From positions 42,642,557-42,706,556 of the forward strand of contig NC_134400.1 in assembly GCF_050003625.1 (NCBI RefSeq): a DNA stretch of 64,000 nt, in the 5' to 3' direction. A program made the position numbers and the translations under genes. The notes below the pieces were generated by a model. That model did no database searches and had not been told where the DNA came from. It saw only the letters and a list, made by a program, of their open reading frames with translations. The DNA comes from Haematobia irritans (taxonomy: Eukaryota > Arthropoda > Insecta > Diptera > Muscidae). Below are positions 1 through 11,627 of the stretch, in pieces; position 1 is the stretch's first letter; each line of letters begins with the position of its first letter.

Positions 1-520
1 AAAATTGGTCCACATCGGTCCATAATTATATATAGCGCCCATATAAACCGATCCCCAGATTTGGGTTGCGGAGCCTCAAAGAGAAGCAAATTTCATCCGA
101 TCCGCCTCAAATTTGGTACATGATATTGTTATGTGGTCTCTAATAACCATGCAAAAATTGGTCCACGTCGGTTCATAATTATATATAGCCCCCATATAAG
201 CCGATCCCAGATTTGGCTTGCGAAGTCTCCAAGAGAAGCAAATTTCATCCAATCCGGTTGTAATTTTGAACATGGTGTTAGTATATGATCTTTAACAACC
301 GTGCCAGAATTGGTCCATATCGGTCCATAATTATATATAGCCCCCATATAAAACGTTCTCCAGATTTGACCTCCGGAGCCTCTTGGAGGAGCAATATTCA
401 TCCGATCCGGTTCAAATTAGGAACGTGGTGTTCGTATATGGTCGCTAAGAACCATACCAAAATTGGTCCAATCACACAAAAATTGGTCCATATCGGTTCA
501 TAATCGTGGTTGCCACTAGA
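1..520 (-). repeat. Tandem ~152-bp units inside the composite element
   Basis: Three and a half diverged units are visible. The phrase 'gagaagcaaatttcatcc' or a close variant recurs near 80, 230 and 385, each preceded by 'cccatataa' and 'ggtccataattatatata'. The same unit in the opposite orientation fills 56.6-57.3 kb. Confidence 0.8.
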
Positions 521-527
521 GCCAAAA

Positions 528-1005
528 ATAATCTACCAAAATTTTATTTATATAGAAAATTTTGTCAAAATTTTATTTCTATAGACAATTTTGTCAAAAT
601 TTTATTTCTAGAGAAAATTTTGTTAAAATTTTATTCGGTTCATAATAAATTTTTCATCATTGTCAAAATTTTATTTCTATAGAAAATTTTTTCAAAATTG
701 TATTTCTATAGAAAATTTTGTTCAAATTTTATTCGGTTCATAATCATGGTTGCCACTCGAGCCAAAAATAATCTACCAAGATTTTATTTCTATAGAATAT
801 TTTGTCAAAAGTTTATTTCTATAGAAAATTTGGTAAAATTTTATTTCTGTAGAAATTTTTGTCAAAATTTTCTTTCTATAGAAAATTTTGTCAACATTTT
901 TATTTCTATAGAAAATTTTGTGAAAATTTTATTTCTATAGTAAATTTTGTTAAAATTTTATTTCTGTAGAAAATTTTGTCAAAATTTTATGTCTACTTTG
1001 TCAAA
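528..1005 (-). repeat. 29-bp satellite array (TTTCTATAGAAA unit), minus orientation
   Basis: About fifteen diverged copies of a 29-bp AT-rich unit, roughly TTTTGACAAAATTTTCTATAGAAATAAAA on the minus strand when read in two parts (TTTTGACAAAATTTTC, then TATAGAAATAAAA). The centre of each unit is the perfect 12-bp palindrome TTTCTATAGAAA. Open reading frames across it are artefacts of the repeat. Confidence 0.9.
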
Positions 1006-1289
1006 CTGAATTATATACGTATTGGATCGATCTTTTTTGATTTAATATATACCACGTATGGACTTACATACAATTTAGAAGATGGTGTTAGGTTTTAAGA
1101 TACCTTGCCATCGGCAAGCGTTACCGCAACTTAAGTAATTCGATTATGGATGGCAGTGTTTAGAAGAAGTTTCTACGCAATCCATGATGGAGGGTACATA
1201 AGCTTCGGCCTGGCCGAACTTACGGCCGTATATACTTGTTTAAAACTCAATTAAGAGTTTAATTGGAAAATTTTTCGTGAAATTTTTTT

Positions 1290-1655
1290 CTGTGTAGGTG
1301 AGCATAAAAAAGCCTACAATTAAGAAGCAAACAAATACTTTAACCCAGTGTACAAAGACAAGAAAGCCAACTGGTTGATGCGGAAAATGAACTATCTCAT
1401 GCCAAAACTCAACTAAATTGTACTACAGTTTTTGAGTTTTGAAGTCGTGTCTGAATTTGGTTTTCGTTAACACGTTTTTAAAGGAAATTTGTTTACTAGT
1501 ATCAACTACGCAAAACTCAAATTAAAAAAAAAGAGTTATGCCTCAAATGGATCTTTACTTCAATTCTCAGCTTCTCTGGCTCGGAATCCATACCAAAATC
1601 ATTAGTGTAAAGACTAAATCACTGGGAGTGATTAAGCTTTTTTCTCAGTGTTTGT
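1290..1655 (+). repeat. AT-rich dispersed repeat with TTGGCTCGGAATCAATACC signature
   Basis: Shares 'gtcgnntctgaattt', 'cgttaacacgtttttaaagga' (in pieces) and the 'ggctcggaatccataccaaaatcattagtgtaaag' region (read in pieces) with 20575-20865 and part of 18870-19030, and ends in CAGTGT. No coding capacity. Probably a MITE; termini are not sharp enough to assign a superfamily. Confidence 0.6.
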
Positions 1656-2489
1656 AGCGCAATTCGAAAACGGTTGTCGATTGCCATTCTGTGATCGTGA
1701 CAAAAATTACTTTCCATTTTTATCACACGTATGAATATACAAAAAATAAATCCATAATTTCCGTGACTTCGGACAATTTCATCCCACGTGCAAATCTTTA
1801 ATTGAAATTAATACCGAGGGCAGAATCCTTAGCATAATCACAAAACACAGGTACAAAAACGTCTTTTAAGGGAAATGGAAACCCAATACAAAAAGCAATT
1901 ATCTTCAATACTCGTAGAAATATTGAATTTCTGGCTTTGAATCAATTCTAAGCATTCCGGTGCTTTATGTTCATTTTTTCCTTAATGTTTGATCTTATAT
2001 CCTTCTATGATATTCTTCTTCCTGGTTTGGGCACTGGTCATGGTGTGTTAACAATTTCTCGGAAATCGTTTCGTCAATTCTAGCCCCCCATCCCCCTTAA
2101 AAAAAGGGGTTATAAACTTTGGCATTTTCGTAAAGGAATCATTGTGAGTGTCTTTTTTGCACGCCAAGTCTAAAAATATACATTTCGAGGGATACATTTC
2201 TCCTTTCATTCAAGGAATATTTTATTTCTAAAGTTCTTGCAAATAACGCAGTTTGGGAGCGGGTGTAGGATGGCTGGCAAAAGCGAAGTCAATGTGTTTG
2301 TTTGTGTGCGAAAATCTGACTGAAATTGGCCAACAATTGACAAATTCACCACACTTCACCAAGCAATGTGGTACACGCACACACACGTTAACATGGAAAT
2401 TCAAAACAGTGTTGCCATTGCAAAATGTTTGAGTGCAGAAAAATATTTCAAAGTCGTCAAAATCGATAAATATCAAAAGAGACAGAAAC
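1656..2489. other. Non-coding stretch, no recognisable feature
   Basis: AT-rich sequence without a convincing ORF, RNA gene or matched repeat. It contains short purine/pyrimidine runs near 2095 and a CA-rich patch near 2375. I see nothing further. Confidence 0.5.
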
Positions 2490-3760
2490 ACAGATACAGC
2501 AATTCTTTGTCTTTACTTTAACAATTTTGGTATTGATTCCGAGCCAAAGAAGCGGAGAATACAAGTAAGGATACTTTTAAGTTACAATTTTCTTTTAAAC
2601 TTAGGTTTTGTGTACTTGCTTCTTGGAAGCAAATTTTAATTTTTCGTTTTTTCAACTTTGCTATCAAAGTCTTTTAAGAACGAGGTAACGAAAACTTTAT
2701 TTTCCAAATTCAGACTCGACTTAAAGCAGAAATTATGCTCTGTTTCAAGTAAAAACGTCTTTAAAATAAAGTGTTTGAAAAAACATGTCCTATTTTTGAA
2801 CGATTTTTTGCTTTCTAGTCAAGATGCAAAAAGACAATAAATTTAAAGACAATTTCATTAATTTTAAAGAATTTTTCTTAATTATTAATGTCAAGTTGAC
2901 CTTACCCCAAAAAAATTTTCTTTCATGTTATGATACCCATTTTTAAGTCAAATCACTTAATTATAAGGACAATACGACTTCAATGAAAAGTATATTAGAG
3001 AAATGCGTCTTCTATGCTAAGCTAAATTTGCATTCGTATTTTAAAGACATGAAATCTTTGGCCTCACGACAATATTTTTTTCAGTGTAATCTTTGCTTTA
3101 CAATTTTTTCCTTAAAGCAAAGAAAAATTGTTGATTTAAAGAAATCAAAGACCTTTCATATACACCTATTTTCCGATATTCGGAATTGCAAAAATTAAAT
3201 TTTCTTATAATGAAAAATCAAGATTATACACTCAAAAACCGTTTACTTGGATCCAAAGATATTGAACTTCCCTTAGGGATTTTGGTATTGATGCCGAGCC
3301 AAAGATGTGACTTCTTTAAAACTTTTAAATCCAAGATCAATAAAATTAAAATTGGGATACAGATCTCATTTTTTAAATTTTAATTCTCTTTTTGCGATAT
3401 ATTAATAAAGTAAATCACGTAGAAACAGTTCGAAAATCCAAATTATAACAGATACTTACAAGTAAAAAATTTTTTCTTAATTAAAAAAAAAAACAAATCT
3501 TTAAACCAAAGACACAAAAAACCAAAATCCTTAAGGCAAGTTCAAAATTTGTGGATATAATTCAACTTTTTTTTGAGTGTGGTTCGGATTTTTAAACAGG
3601 TATTCATCATTTGTATGTAAATGCACTAAAAAAGTTTACTTGAATTTAAAGATTTTTGGTATTAATTCTGATGATTTTGGCATTGATTCTGAGACAAATG
3701 TGCGACATCTTTAAAATAAAAATATCTTTTAGGGAGTTATCTGCTTTTAAATCTAGGCTC
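2490..3760 (-). repeat. Cluster of degenerate copies of the TTGGCTCGGAATC repeat, minus orientation
   Basis: The reverse complement of the signature appears three times: 'ttttggtattgattccgagcc' at about 2526 and, as near matches, at about 3281 and 3665-3700. Each is followed by 'aaag..tgtgacttctttaa' or 'aaatttcagactcgactta'-like text. The region is therefore several overlapping, decayed copies of the family seen at 1290 and 20575. Short ORFs here are not genes. Confidence 0.55.
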
Positions 3761-3824
3761 TATAAGTATGGCTTTTGTATTTTAACTGTTTACTGTTTTT
3801 AAAGTTAATTTTAATTTTTCCTCT

Positions 3825-3972
3825 GTTAAGCACTTAACAGAGCTCTGTTAACATTAAGGCAATGTTAAAATAAATTTTAAAGTTAACTTTACGGACATAA
3901 AACAGTTAACTTTTTTCGGTGTGTTAACTGACAGTTAAAGTCTAACTGAGCTACATAAAAATGGCCGTTAGA
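3825..3972. repeat. Truncated MITE end (GAGCTACATGAAAATGGCCG family)
   Basis: The segment 'cagttaaagtctaactgagc' followed by 'tacataaaaatggccgtt' matches the right end of the two copies at 8014-8468. The left half is degenerate. It abuts the SINE copy that starts at about 3973. Confidence 0.6.
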
Positions 3973-4222
3973 CAGTTCAGTCCATTGTGATACCATGGTA
4001 GCGAACTTCTCTCTTATCACCAAGTGCTCCTTTTTATTGCGGAGTTCGAACGGCGTTTTACATTGCGGTGAAACCACATAGCTTTTAAACACTAAGAAAT
4101 TTCACCAGTATTACTGAGAGGGGATAATCAACCGCTGAAAAACTTTTTGGTGATCGGTCGAAATTAGGATTGAACCCACTACCCTTTGAATGCAAGGTGG
4201 GCATGCTAATCAGTGCACCTCG
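3973..4222 (-). mobile_element. tRNA-derived SINE, minus strand, diverged
   Basis: The segment runs from 'cagtccattgtgatacca' through 'gctgaaaaactttttggtg' to a tRNA-like 5' part whose reverse complement has a B-box-like GGGTTCAATCC and 'AGCATGCCCACCTTGCAT'. The same order is seen full length at 44688-45028. It is a Pol III-type SINE that depends on a partner LINE for movement. Its own ORFs are spurious. Confidence 0.75.
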
Positions 4223-5508
4223 TACAGAGACTGGTGACTGGAATGAGTTCATTTATATGTCCAAAATTTACCCAGTCAATAACAAACCCAGTTGTCGGCC
4301 ACTTCCGTACGTTGTGACCAGAACTGGAACAGGTCCATACACACCAAGTGTTAGCCAAGTACTGGTCCTAAACATCGCGATGATTCTTAAGTTTTTCTTT
4401 GAGGGATATGCCAACAAACGGTTTTCAAGGAGATATGACTAGATAAGTATATAGGATTCCAAGCACTGGTTCCTAAAATTGATTCTTCAATGGACGCTGT
4501 CGTATTTCTTTGCATTATGGCTTGCCATTGCGATAGCAATCTCATTGATTGAACTTGTCCGAATAATAGGTTATGCCATGATAAAACTACTAAAGGTACT
4601 ACATCACAGTCAGCTGTTCACAGCTGAGTACATCCAACTGTCAAAAACATGTCTTGTACATTTTATATCCCACAGGTTACTAATGTCAAAAACATTTATG
4701 GTTACTATTGGTTACATAGGTAACTAAATATTGGTTACATAGGTTGTTATTGGTTACGTAGGTTCTATTGGTTACATTTTACATGCCACAGGTTATTATT
4801 GTCAAAAACATGTCTGGTTACTACTGGTTTCATAGGTAACTACTGGTTGCATAGGTAACTAACATTAAAATGTAAACAAAGCAATTTGAAAATATTTAAT
4901 AACTTTTGTTTACTAACATTACATTTGTAAATAAAACTGACATCTGGATGTACTTGAATTTTGTTGTTTTTATTGTTTTTGTAATACTGCAACTACCTGG
5001 GAATTATTTTGCCATGGGTTATGCTATGTTCCCATTCACTCGTTTTTCCAAAACGTTTCACAGTTCAGATGTTTGAGATGTTTCAGTTTGACCGTTACCA
5101 CGAAAATTCCCATTTACTCTAAATTCAAATACAAGCAACGTTTGTTCACATAAATACCACGACCACAAAGGAATCATTTTGTTTAAGTTATTTTCCCATC
5201 CCTATGTTGTTCAAAGCCTTTGTTTATTCGTTTTTTTTTTTTATAAAATATTTTTCAAGAAATGTATATACATTTTGAAAAGGGTATGTTTAGACAGAGA
5301 ATATAACAAATTAGGGGGTTCACATTATAATATTGAGGTGTTCTTGAGGAAAACTTGTGTGTTTGAACTTGATTTTTTGGATGGGAAAACGACACTTTTT
5401 TTAGTGCTTATAAAGGGAAAACATTTATTTTATATTCATTTAAGGTTTAAGGTTGCTCAAGAAGGTTCAGCGGTTAAAACTAGAAGTGCCCATATGTAAT
5501 AGGTACTT
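4223..5508. other. Non-coding stretch with a short GGTTACATAGGTAAC tandem patch
   Basis: Apart from the tandem patch at 4690-4862 I see no repeat family or gene. An open frame at 5179-5499 is low-complexity at its start and has no recognisable domain; I do not support it as a gene. Confidence 0.5.
4690..4862. repeat. Short tandem repeat, GGTTACATAGGTAACTA-like
   Basis: About eight imperfect copies of a 15-30 bp motif ('ggttacataggtaacta', 'ggttactactggtttcata') occur in a row, together with two copies of 'tgtcaaaaacatgtctgg'-like text. Confidence 0.7.
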
Positions 5509-5612
5509 TTAGTTAATGTGGTATCACAATGGACTGAATAGTCTAAGTGAGCCTGAATCTTAATCGGGCTGCCACTTTAACCTAACCTTAACCTAACCTT
5601 AACCTAACCTTG
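5509..5612 (+). mobile_element. 3'-end fragment of the muscid SINE with TAACC-rich tail
   Basis: 'gtggtatcacaatggactga' leads into 'atagtctaagtgagcctga' and 'atcgggctgccac', then (cttaaccta)n. These are the 3' end of the SINE that is full length on the minus strand at 44688-45028. The tail looks telomere-like but belongs to the SINE. Confidence 0.8.
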
Positions 5613-6094
5613 CTCCCAGTGAGAAACAAGGAGATTGTCTTGGCCCATCAGTTGATGCAGAACGCAATTGCAAGGGGGAAAACATTTCAATCCCCAAAAC
5701 ATGCTTGGTGAGAACATAGTATTAAACACTCCATAGTTTTTACTTTGTTTTAATTTAAATTTTATCTTCAACAAGAATGAAAATGTCAAAGTATCGAACT
5801 TGTTGCTTAATTAAAGTACAGTACAACTAACTTTTAATTTAATTTAAAATTTAATTTTAATTGAAATTACTTCAATTACGAAAATGACAGTATCAACCAC
5901 AGAATTAAGTGGAAATAAAAAATTTTCTTCATGAAACAATTAAATGATTTCTTCCGACACTTTCAATTAATTTTGTAATTGGTTCAATTAAAATTTAATT
6001 GATTTTGGTCGAAAAATTCAATAATCTTTTTTTTATTATTTATTGTATTACTTGGTATTTATTTATAATATTTCTACCTTTAGATTAAATATTT

Positions 6095-7327
6095 TTATAC
6101 CCTTCGCCACTACTGTGGTACAGGGTATAATAAGTTTGTGCATTTGTATGTAACGCCAAGAAGGAGTAATCATAGACCAACCTTTTAGTATACGGATCGG
6201 CTTAGAATTAAATTCTGAGTCGATTTAGCGATGTCCGTCTGTCTGTCTGTCCGTCTGTCTGTCCGTCTGTCTGTCGTCTGTCTGTCTGTCTGTTGATGTA
6301 TTTTTGTGTGCAAAGTACAGCTCGCAGTTTTAGTCCGATTGTCCTAAAATTTGGTATAGGGTCCTGTTTCGGCTCAAAGACGATCCCTATTGATTTTGGA
6401 AAAAATCGGTTCAGATTTAGATATAGCTGCCATATATATTTTTCACCGATCTGGTCATAATTGGCGTGTATATCAACCGATCTTCCTCAAATTCCGTACA
6501 TCCGAATATTTTATGACTCTCGGAAAACTTGCAAAATATCAGCAAAATCGGTTCAGATTTAGATATAGCTCCCATATATAGCTTTCGCCCGATTTACACT
6601 CATTTGCCCACAGAGGCCAATTTTTTGCTCCGATTTAGTTGAAATTTTGCATAGGGAGTAGAATTATCATTGTAACTATGCGTGCCAAATTTGCTTGAAA
6701 TCGGTTCAGATTTGGATATATCTCCCATATAAAGCTTTCGCCCGATTTACACTCATTTGCCCACAGAGGCCAATTTTTTGCTCCGATTTAGTTGAAATTT
6801 TGCACAGGGAGTAGAATTAGTATTGTAGCTATGCTTGCCAAATTTGGTTGAAATCGGTTCAGATTTAGATATAGCTCCCATATATATGTTTTTCTGATTT
6901 CGACAAAAATGGTCAAATACCAACATTTTCCTTGTAAAATCGCCACTGCTTAGTCGAAAAGTTGTAAAAATGACTCTAATTTTCCTAAACTTCTAATACA
7001 TATATATCGAGCGATAAATCATAAATAAACTTTTTCGAAGTTTCCTTAAAATTGCTTCAGATTTAAACGTTTCCCATATTTTTTTACTAACATTGTGTTC
7101 CACCCTAGTGCATTAGCCAACTTAAATTTTGAGTCTATAGATTTTGTAGAAGTCTATCAAATTCTGTTCAGATCGAGTGATATTTAAATGTATGTATTTG
7201 GGACAAACCTTTATATATAGCCCCCAACACATTTGACGGATGTGATATGGTATCGAAAATTTAGATCTACAAAGTGGTGCAGGGTATAATATAGTCTGCC
7301 CCGCCCGACTTTAGACTTTCCTTACTG
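6095..7327 (+). mobile_element. mini-me/DINE-1-like element, full copy A
   Basis: Starts 'tatacccttcgccactactgtgg', i.e. an inverted TACCCT...AGGGTA hairpin, then a (GTCY)n microsatellite at 6233-6296, then two to three ~135-bp tandem units carrying 'atcggttcagatttagatata' (in parts), and ends 'gcccgactttagactttcc'. Copies B and C at 8472 and 10436 share this order. The GTCY microsatellite plus tandem units is the hallmark of fly mini-me/DINE-1 elements; the elements carry no coding sequence. Confidence 0.75.
6233..6296 (+). repeat. (GTCT/GTCC)n microsatellite
   Basis: Uninterrupted tetranucleotide run within mini-me-like copy A, the position where such microsatellites are found in this family. 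Confidence 0.95.
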
Positions 7328-8013
7328 GTTTTTTTTTGTAATTTTACAGGTTTATATTTTCTTGAGTTTTCCGATTAAAATTAAAGTTCGATTATTTTAG
7401 AGGCAAAACTTAGTGAACTAATGAACCAATGTTTCCAAATATAATTTATTATTATTTTATTAATTGGAAATATTTTTTACTTGACTAAAATTTTAATTGG
7501 AATAATTAATATTTTAATTAAAATTATAAAAAAAATTTCAATCATTTCCTTAATTGTTTTTAATCAATATTGTTGTTTTGGTCTTGGCTTAAAACCATGC
7601 GTTGTCTAAACAACTAATAAGAGTAGCTTAACCAACAGAGAAAAAGTATATTGTAAAATTTATTTGGGCAAAGCCCTTCAGACTGCAAGATGGTTGGATG
7701 GACCGCCGTTTCGGAATTACCACATTCCTCATCAGCATCCTCTGCAGTGTAGCTATCAACCAATTATCAGAATAAATTCTGGTAATTCCTAAAGTAAATT
7801 ACACTTGAAACTCCCATAAAAAAAATATTTGAATATATATATATAGAATTAAGGTTATTACTTTATTACCAACTATGGAACAATTTTAATATGTTTTTGG
7901 TTATCAATAAGTAGCTTTTTGTATTACAAATTTGAGTGAAATAAAAAAAAATGCCTTTGCCTAAATAAATTTTGATATAAATATTTTACTTTTTCTTCAT
8001 GTTTTAATTGGAT

Positions 8014-8235
8014 TAACCCCCATTTTCAGGAAGCTCCGTTAGTGCTACGTTAGCTAACGAACTTTTAAACCGTACTATGGACATGTCTGTCATCATGTCT
8101 ATATATTCCATATGACAGTTAGGAACTTAACTGCTAAAAAATTTTCAGTTAAAGTTAACCGGGGAGAAGATATTTCGGTTTTACTTTCTGTTAACTGGGA
8201 GTTAAAGTCTAACGGAGATACATGAAAATGGCCGT
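8014..8235 (+). mobile_element. MITE, copy 1 of a tandem pair (GCTCCGTTA TIR)
   Basis: About 220 bp with terminal inverted repeats: left CCATTTTCAGGAAGCTCCG, right CGGAGATACATGAAAATGG. The interior contains the palindromic 'cgttagctaacg'. No coding capacity. Confidence 0.8.
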
Positions 8236-8245
8236 AAATAGTATA

Positions 8246-8468
8246 TTAACCCCCATTTTCATGAAGCTCCGTTAGTGCTCCGTTAACTAACGAACTTTTA
8301 AACCGTATTATGGGCATAGCTGTCATCTTGCCTATGTATTCCATATGCCAGGTAGGATCTTAACTTCCGAAAAATTTTCAGTTTAAGTTAACCGGAGAGA
8401 AGATGTTTGACATTTACTTTCTGTTAACTGGCAGTTAAAGCCTAACGGAGCTACATGAAAATGGCCGT
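8246..8468 (+). mobile_element. MITE, copy 2 of a tandem pair
   Basis: Begins 10 bp after copy 1 in the same orientation; TIRs are CCATTTTCATGAAGCTCCG and CGGAGCTACATGAAAATGG. Directly followed by mini-me-like copy B, whose first lines are duplicated ('catttgtatgtaacgcc' twice). Confidence 0.8.
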
Positions 8469-8471
8469 GGT

Positions 8472-9166
8472 GCATTTGTATGTAACGCCATTTGTATGTA
8501 ACGCCAAGAAGGAGTAATCATAGACCAACCTTTTAGTATACATATCGGCTTAGAATTAAATTCTGAGTCGATTTAGCGATGTCCGTCGGTCTGTCTATTG
8601 GTGTATTTTTGTGTGCAAAGTAGAGCTCGCAGTTTTAGTCCGATTGTCCTAAAATTTGGTATAGGGACCTGTTTCGGCTCAAAGACGATCCCTACTGATT
8701 TTGGAAAAAATCGGTTCAGATTTAGATATAGCTGCCGATCTGGTCATAATTGGCGTGTATATAAATCGATCTTCCTCAAATTCCGTATATTTTATGAGTC
8801 TCGACAAACTTGCAAAATATCAGCCAAATCGGTTCAGATTTAGATATAGCTCCCATATATAGCTTTCGCCCGATTTACACTCATTTGCCCACAGAGGCCA
8901 ATCTATTGCTCCGATTTAGTTGAAATTTTGCACAGGGAGTAGAATTAGCATTGTAGCTATGCGTGCCAAATTTGGTTGACATCGGTTCAGATTTAGATAT
9001 AGCTCCCATATATATGTTTTTCTGATTTCGACAAAAATGGTCAAAACACCAACATTGTCCTTGTAAAATCGCCACTGCTTGGTGGAAACGTTGTAAAAAT
9101 GACTCTAATTTTCCTAAACTTCTGATACATATATATCGAGCGATAAATCATAAATAAACTTTTGCG
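8472..9166 (+). mobile_element. mini-me-like element, copy B, truncated
   Basis: Matches copy A from the 'cgccaagaaggagtaatca' region to the 'cgataaatcataaataaac' region, with internal deletions and no 3' end. Only a short GTCY run remains. Confidence 0.75.
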
Positions 9167-9690
9167 ATTTTTTTTACATTTTCTCGTTTAGGTCACTTAT
9201 CACAAATCGCACCTATTGTTTGTTTTGCTATACTATTTTATTTATTTCTAAACATTTATTTTTTGGCGAAAGAAATGGAAATGGCAACCCTAATACAGAT
9301 TAATTTGCGTGGGTTCATGTAAACGTAAGAGAGAGAAAGCGAAAAGAGCATACAAATGTATATGTAACAAAGGGAGATTATGTTTCAACTGGGGGTTGCT
9401 TCTTGTACTCTTGTACCAGAATGTCCTTAACTAACAAACAGAAAAGCCATGAATTAAGGCATGCAAAGAAATCATTGAATTGAATACACAAACAAACCCA
9501 AAATTAGGAATTCATATAAACTTGTGACGCCTATAAGCGTAGAAAGGCCTCTGGAGCAAGGGTTTTGGCCCATAAGGCTAACGCACGCGAACTTCTTTTG
9601 TATGGTTTTATGAGTTCTGTGCATCAAAACTTGCTGAAATCGGTTTACAAATACGGATTTGACAGACAGATTAAAAATTTATATTTGTTA
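9167..9690. other. Non-coding stretch
   Basis: No gene or repeat family recognised. Short purine-rich patch (gagagagaaagcgaaaagag) near 9330. Confidence 0.45.
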
Positions 9691-10060
9691 CGATGACACT
9701 TCATAATCCACCATCAATTGGTTTAATGAGGCTTGTTGTACTTGTGTTCAAATACCCTGAAAACTTCCAACACAAGGGATCACAGAGGGACCACGAATCC
9801 CTGATATTATTTTTACAACACCGGTTGAACCATGTGCCACAGAGGCTCACCGGTCATTTCCTATCGAGGAATAAAATGGGCATTAAATAATTTTGGACCA
9901 TTCATATATTCCGGACCTGATGGAATTACTCCGGCGGAGTTACAAGCAGTGACTGACAGAATTGTCTCTTGGCTATCGGCGATATATAAAGGATGTATCA
10001 ACTTAGCATATATTTCAGGAAAGTGGAGGGAAACAAATGTTGTTTTCATACCTAATGCTT

Positions 10061-10330
10061 AGTACTAAAGTTGTTTGAAGAGTTGCATTTGCTCTTTGAA
10101 AGCAGCAGTTGTGTTAGAGGGCTTCAAACTGAAAAAAATCAACCCTTCCATAAACGCACGGATTAACGCATGATATGTAACCCAACCTTAAGTTCGTTTC
10201 TGCGAAAAATCCAGGGTTGTATAAATATGTGCTTTAAAATGCTCAAAACAAAGATTTCGCATTTATTCCGCGCTAACGTTTTTTATATGGAGTATAACAG
10301 TTTTTCGTGCGAAAACGTGATCTTAGTACT
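10061..10330. mobile_element. Small MITE inserted in the LINE (AGTACTAA ends)
   Basis: Begins AGTACTAAAG and ends CTTAGTACT, i.e. short inverted ends. The LINE reading 'VVFIPNA...' resumes after it as 'GKAFHSSAKDFRPIS'. Interior has an inverted 'tcgtgcgaaaacgtga' region. No coding capacity. Confidence 0.6.
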
Positions 10331-10435
10331 AGGCTTAAAGCGGGAAAAGCCTTTCACTCGAGTGCGAAGGATTTCCGACCAATCAGCTTATCTTCATTCC
10401 TTCTTATGACTCTTTAGAGGATGATAGATATTTAT

Positions 10436-11627
10436 TATACCCTGCGCCACACTGTGGAACAGGGTATTATAAGTTAGTGCGTATGTTTGCAACACCCAGA
10501 AGCAGACGAGACAGACACATGGTGTCTTTGGCAAAAATGCTCAGGGTGGGCTCCTGAGTCGATATAGCCATGTCCGTCTGTCCGTGAACACATTTTTGTA
10601 ATCAAAGTCTAGGTCGCAGTTTTAGTCCAATGGACTTCAAATTTGACACAAGTATGTTTTTTTGGCTCAGAATAAAACCCTATTGATCTTGGAAGAAATC
10701 GGTTCAGATTTAGATATAGGTCCCATATATATCTTTCGCCCGATATGGACTAATACGGTCCCAGAAGCCAGAGTTTTACCCCAATTTGGTTGAAATTTTG
10801 CACTAGGACTACAATTGGTAGTGTAGTCAAGTGTGCCAAATTTTATTGAAATCGGTTCAGATTTATATATATATATCGATCCATATATATCGATCGCCCG
10901 ATTTACACTCATATGACCACAGTGGCCATTCTTTTACTCCGATTTGATTGAAATTTTGCACAGAGAGTAGAATTAGCTTTGTAGCTATGCGTGCCAAATT
11001 TGGTTGAAATCCGTTCAGATTTAGATATAGCTCCCATATATAACTTTCGCCCGATTTACACTCATATGACCACAGAGGCCAATTTTTTACTCCGATTTAG
11101 TTGAAATTTTGCACAGGGAGTAGAATTAGCATTGTAGCTATGCGTGCCAAATTTGGTTGAAATCGGTTCAGATTTAGATATAGCTCCCATATATACGTTT
11201 TTCTGATTTCGACAAAAATGGTAAAAATACCAACATTTTCCTTGTAAAATCGCCACTGCTTAGTCGAAAAGTTGTAAAAATGACTATAATTTTCCTAAAC
11301 TTCTAATACATATATATCTCGCGATAAATCATAAATAAACTTTTGCGAAGTTTCCTTAAAATTGCTTCAGATTTAAATGTTTCCCATATTTTTTTTACTA
11401 TCATTGTGTTCCACCCTAGTGCATTAGCCGACTTAAATTTTGAGTCTATAGATTTTGTAGAAGTCTATCAAATTCTGTCCAGATCGAGTGATATTTAAAT
11501 GTAAGTATTTTGGACAAACCTTTATATATAGCCAACACATTTGACGTATGTGATATGGTATCGAAAATTTAGATCTACAAAGTGGTGCAGGGTCGGCCCC
11601 GCCCGACTTTAGACTTTCCTTACTTGT
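10436..11627 (+). mobile_element. mini-me/DINE-1-like element, copy C, inside the LINE
   Basis: Starts 'tataccctgcgccacactgtgg' and ends 'gactttagactttccttac', like copy A, with three ~135-bp internal units (repeating 'cgcccgatttacactcat'). The GTCY run is short (gtccgtctgtccgt). The LINE resumes at 'cttagaactagcg' on the right. Confidence 0.8.

Larger units (their letters stand above)
1..1245 (-). mobile_element. Composite repeat element, 5'-terminal part, running off the window
   Basis: Read on the minus strand, this copy starts near 1245 with the GGCCGTAAGTTCGGCC motif, continues through a segment also present at 52625-52776 plus 55467-55520, then a 29-bp satellite array, then about 152-bp tandem units with the phrase CCCCCATATA. 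The same order is seen at 52.6-57.6 kb, so this is one repeat family, truncated by the window edge. The layout (short terminal motifs, internal tandem repeats, no coding capacity) is of the DINE-1/mini-me kind known in flies; that family name is an inference. Confidence 0.7.
5750..8013. repeat. AT-rich repeat halves flanking the mini-me-like copy
   Basis: Both sides of the insertion at 6095-7327 are made of 'ttaattgaaattacttcaa'-like and 'aattaaaattta' text, suggesting one AT-rich non-autonomous element split by the insertion. Between 7560 and 8013 there is otherwise nothing recognisable. Confidence 0.45.

Noticed and set aside
698..940. ORFs of repeated '[10 protein letters not shown]' type
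   Set aside because: Translations of the 29-bp satellite; same for 34343-34564.
5575..5612. Telomeric TTAACC-like repeats
   Set aside because: They directly follow a SINE 3' end and match its usual tail; the run is only a few units long.
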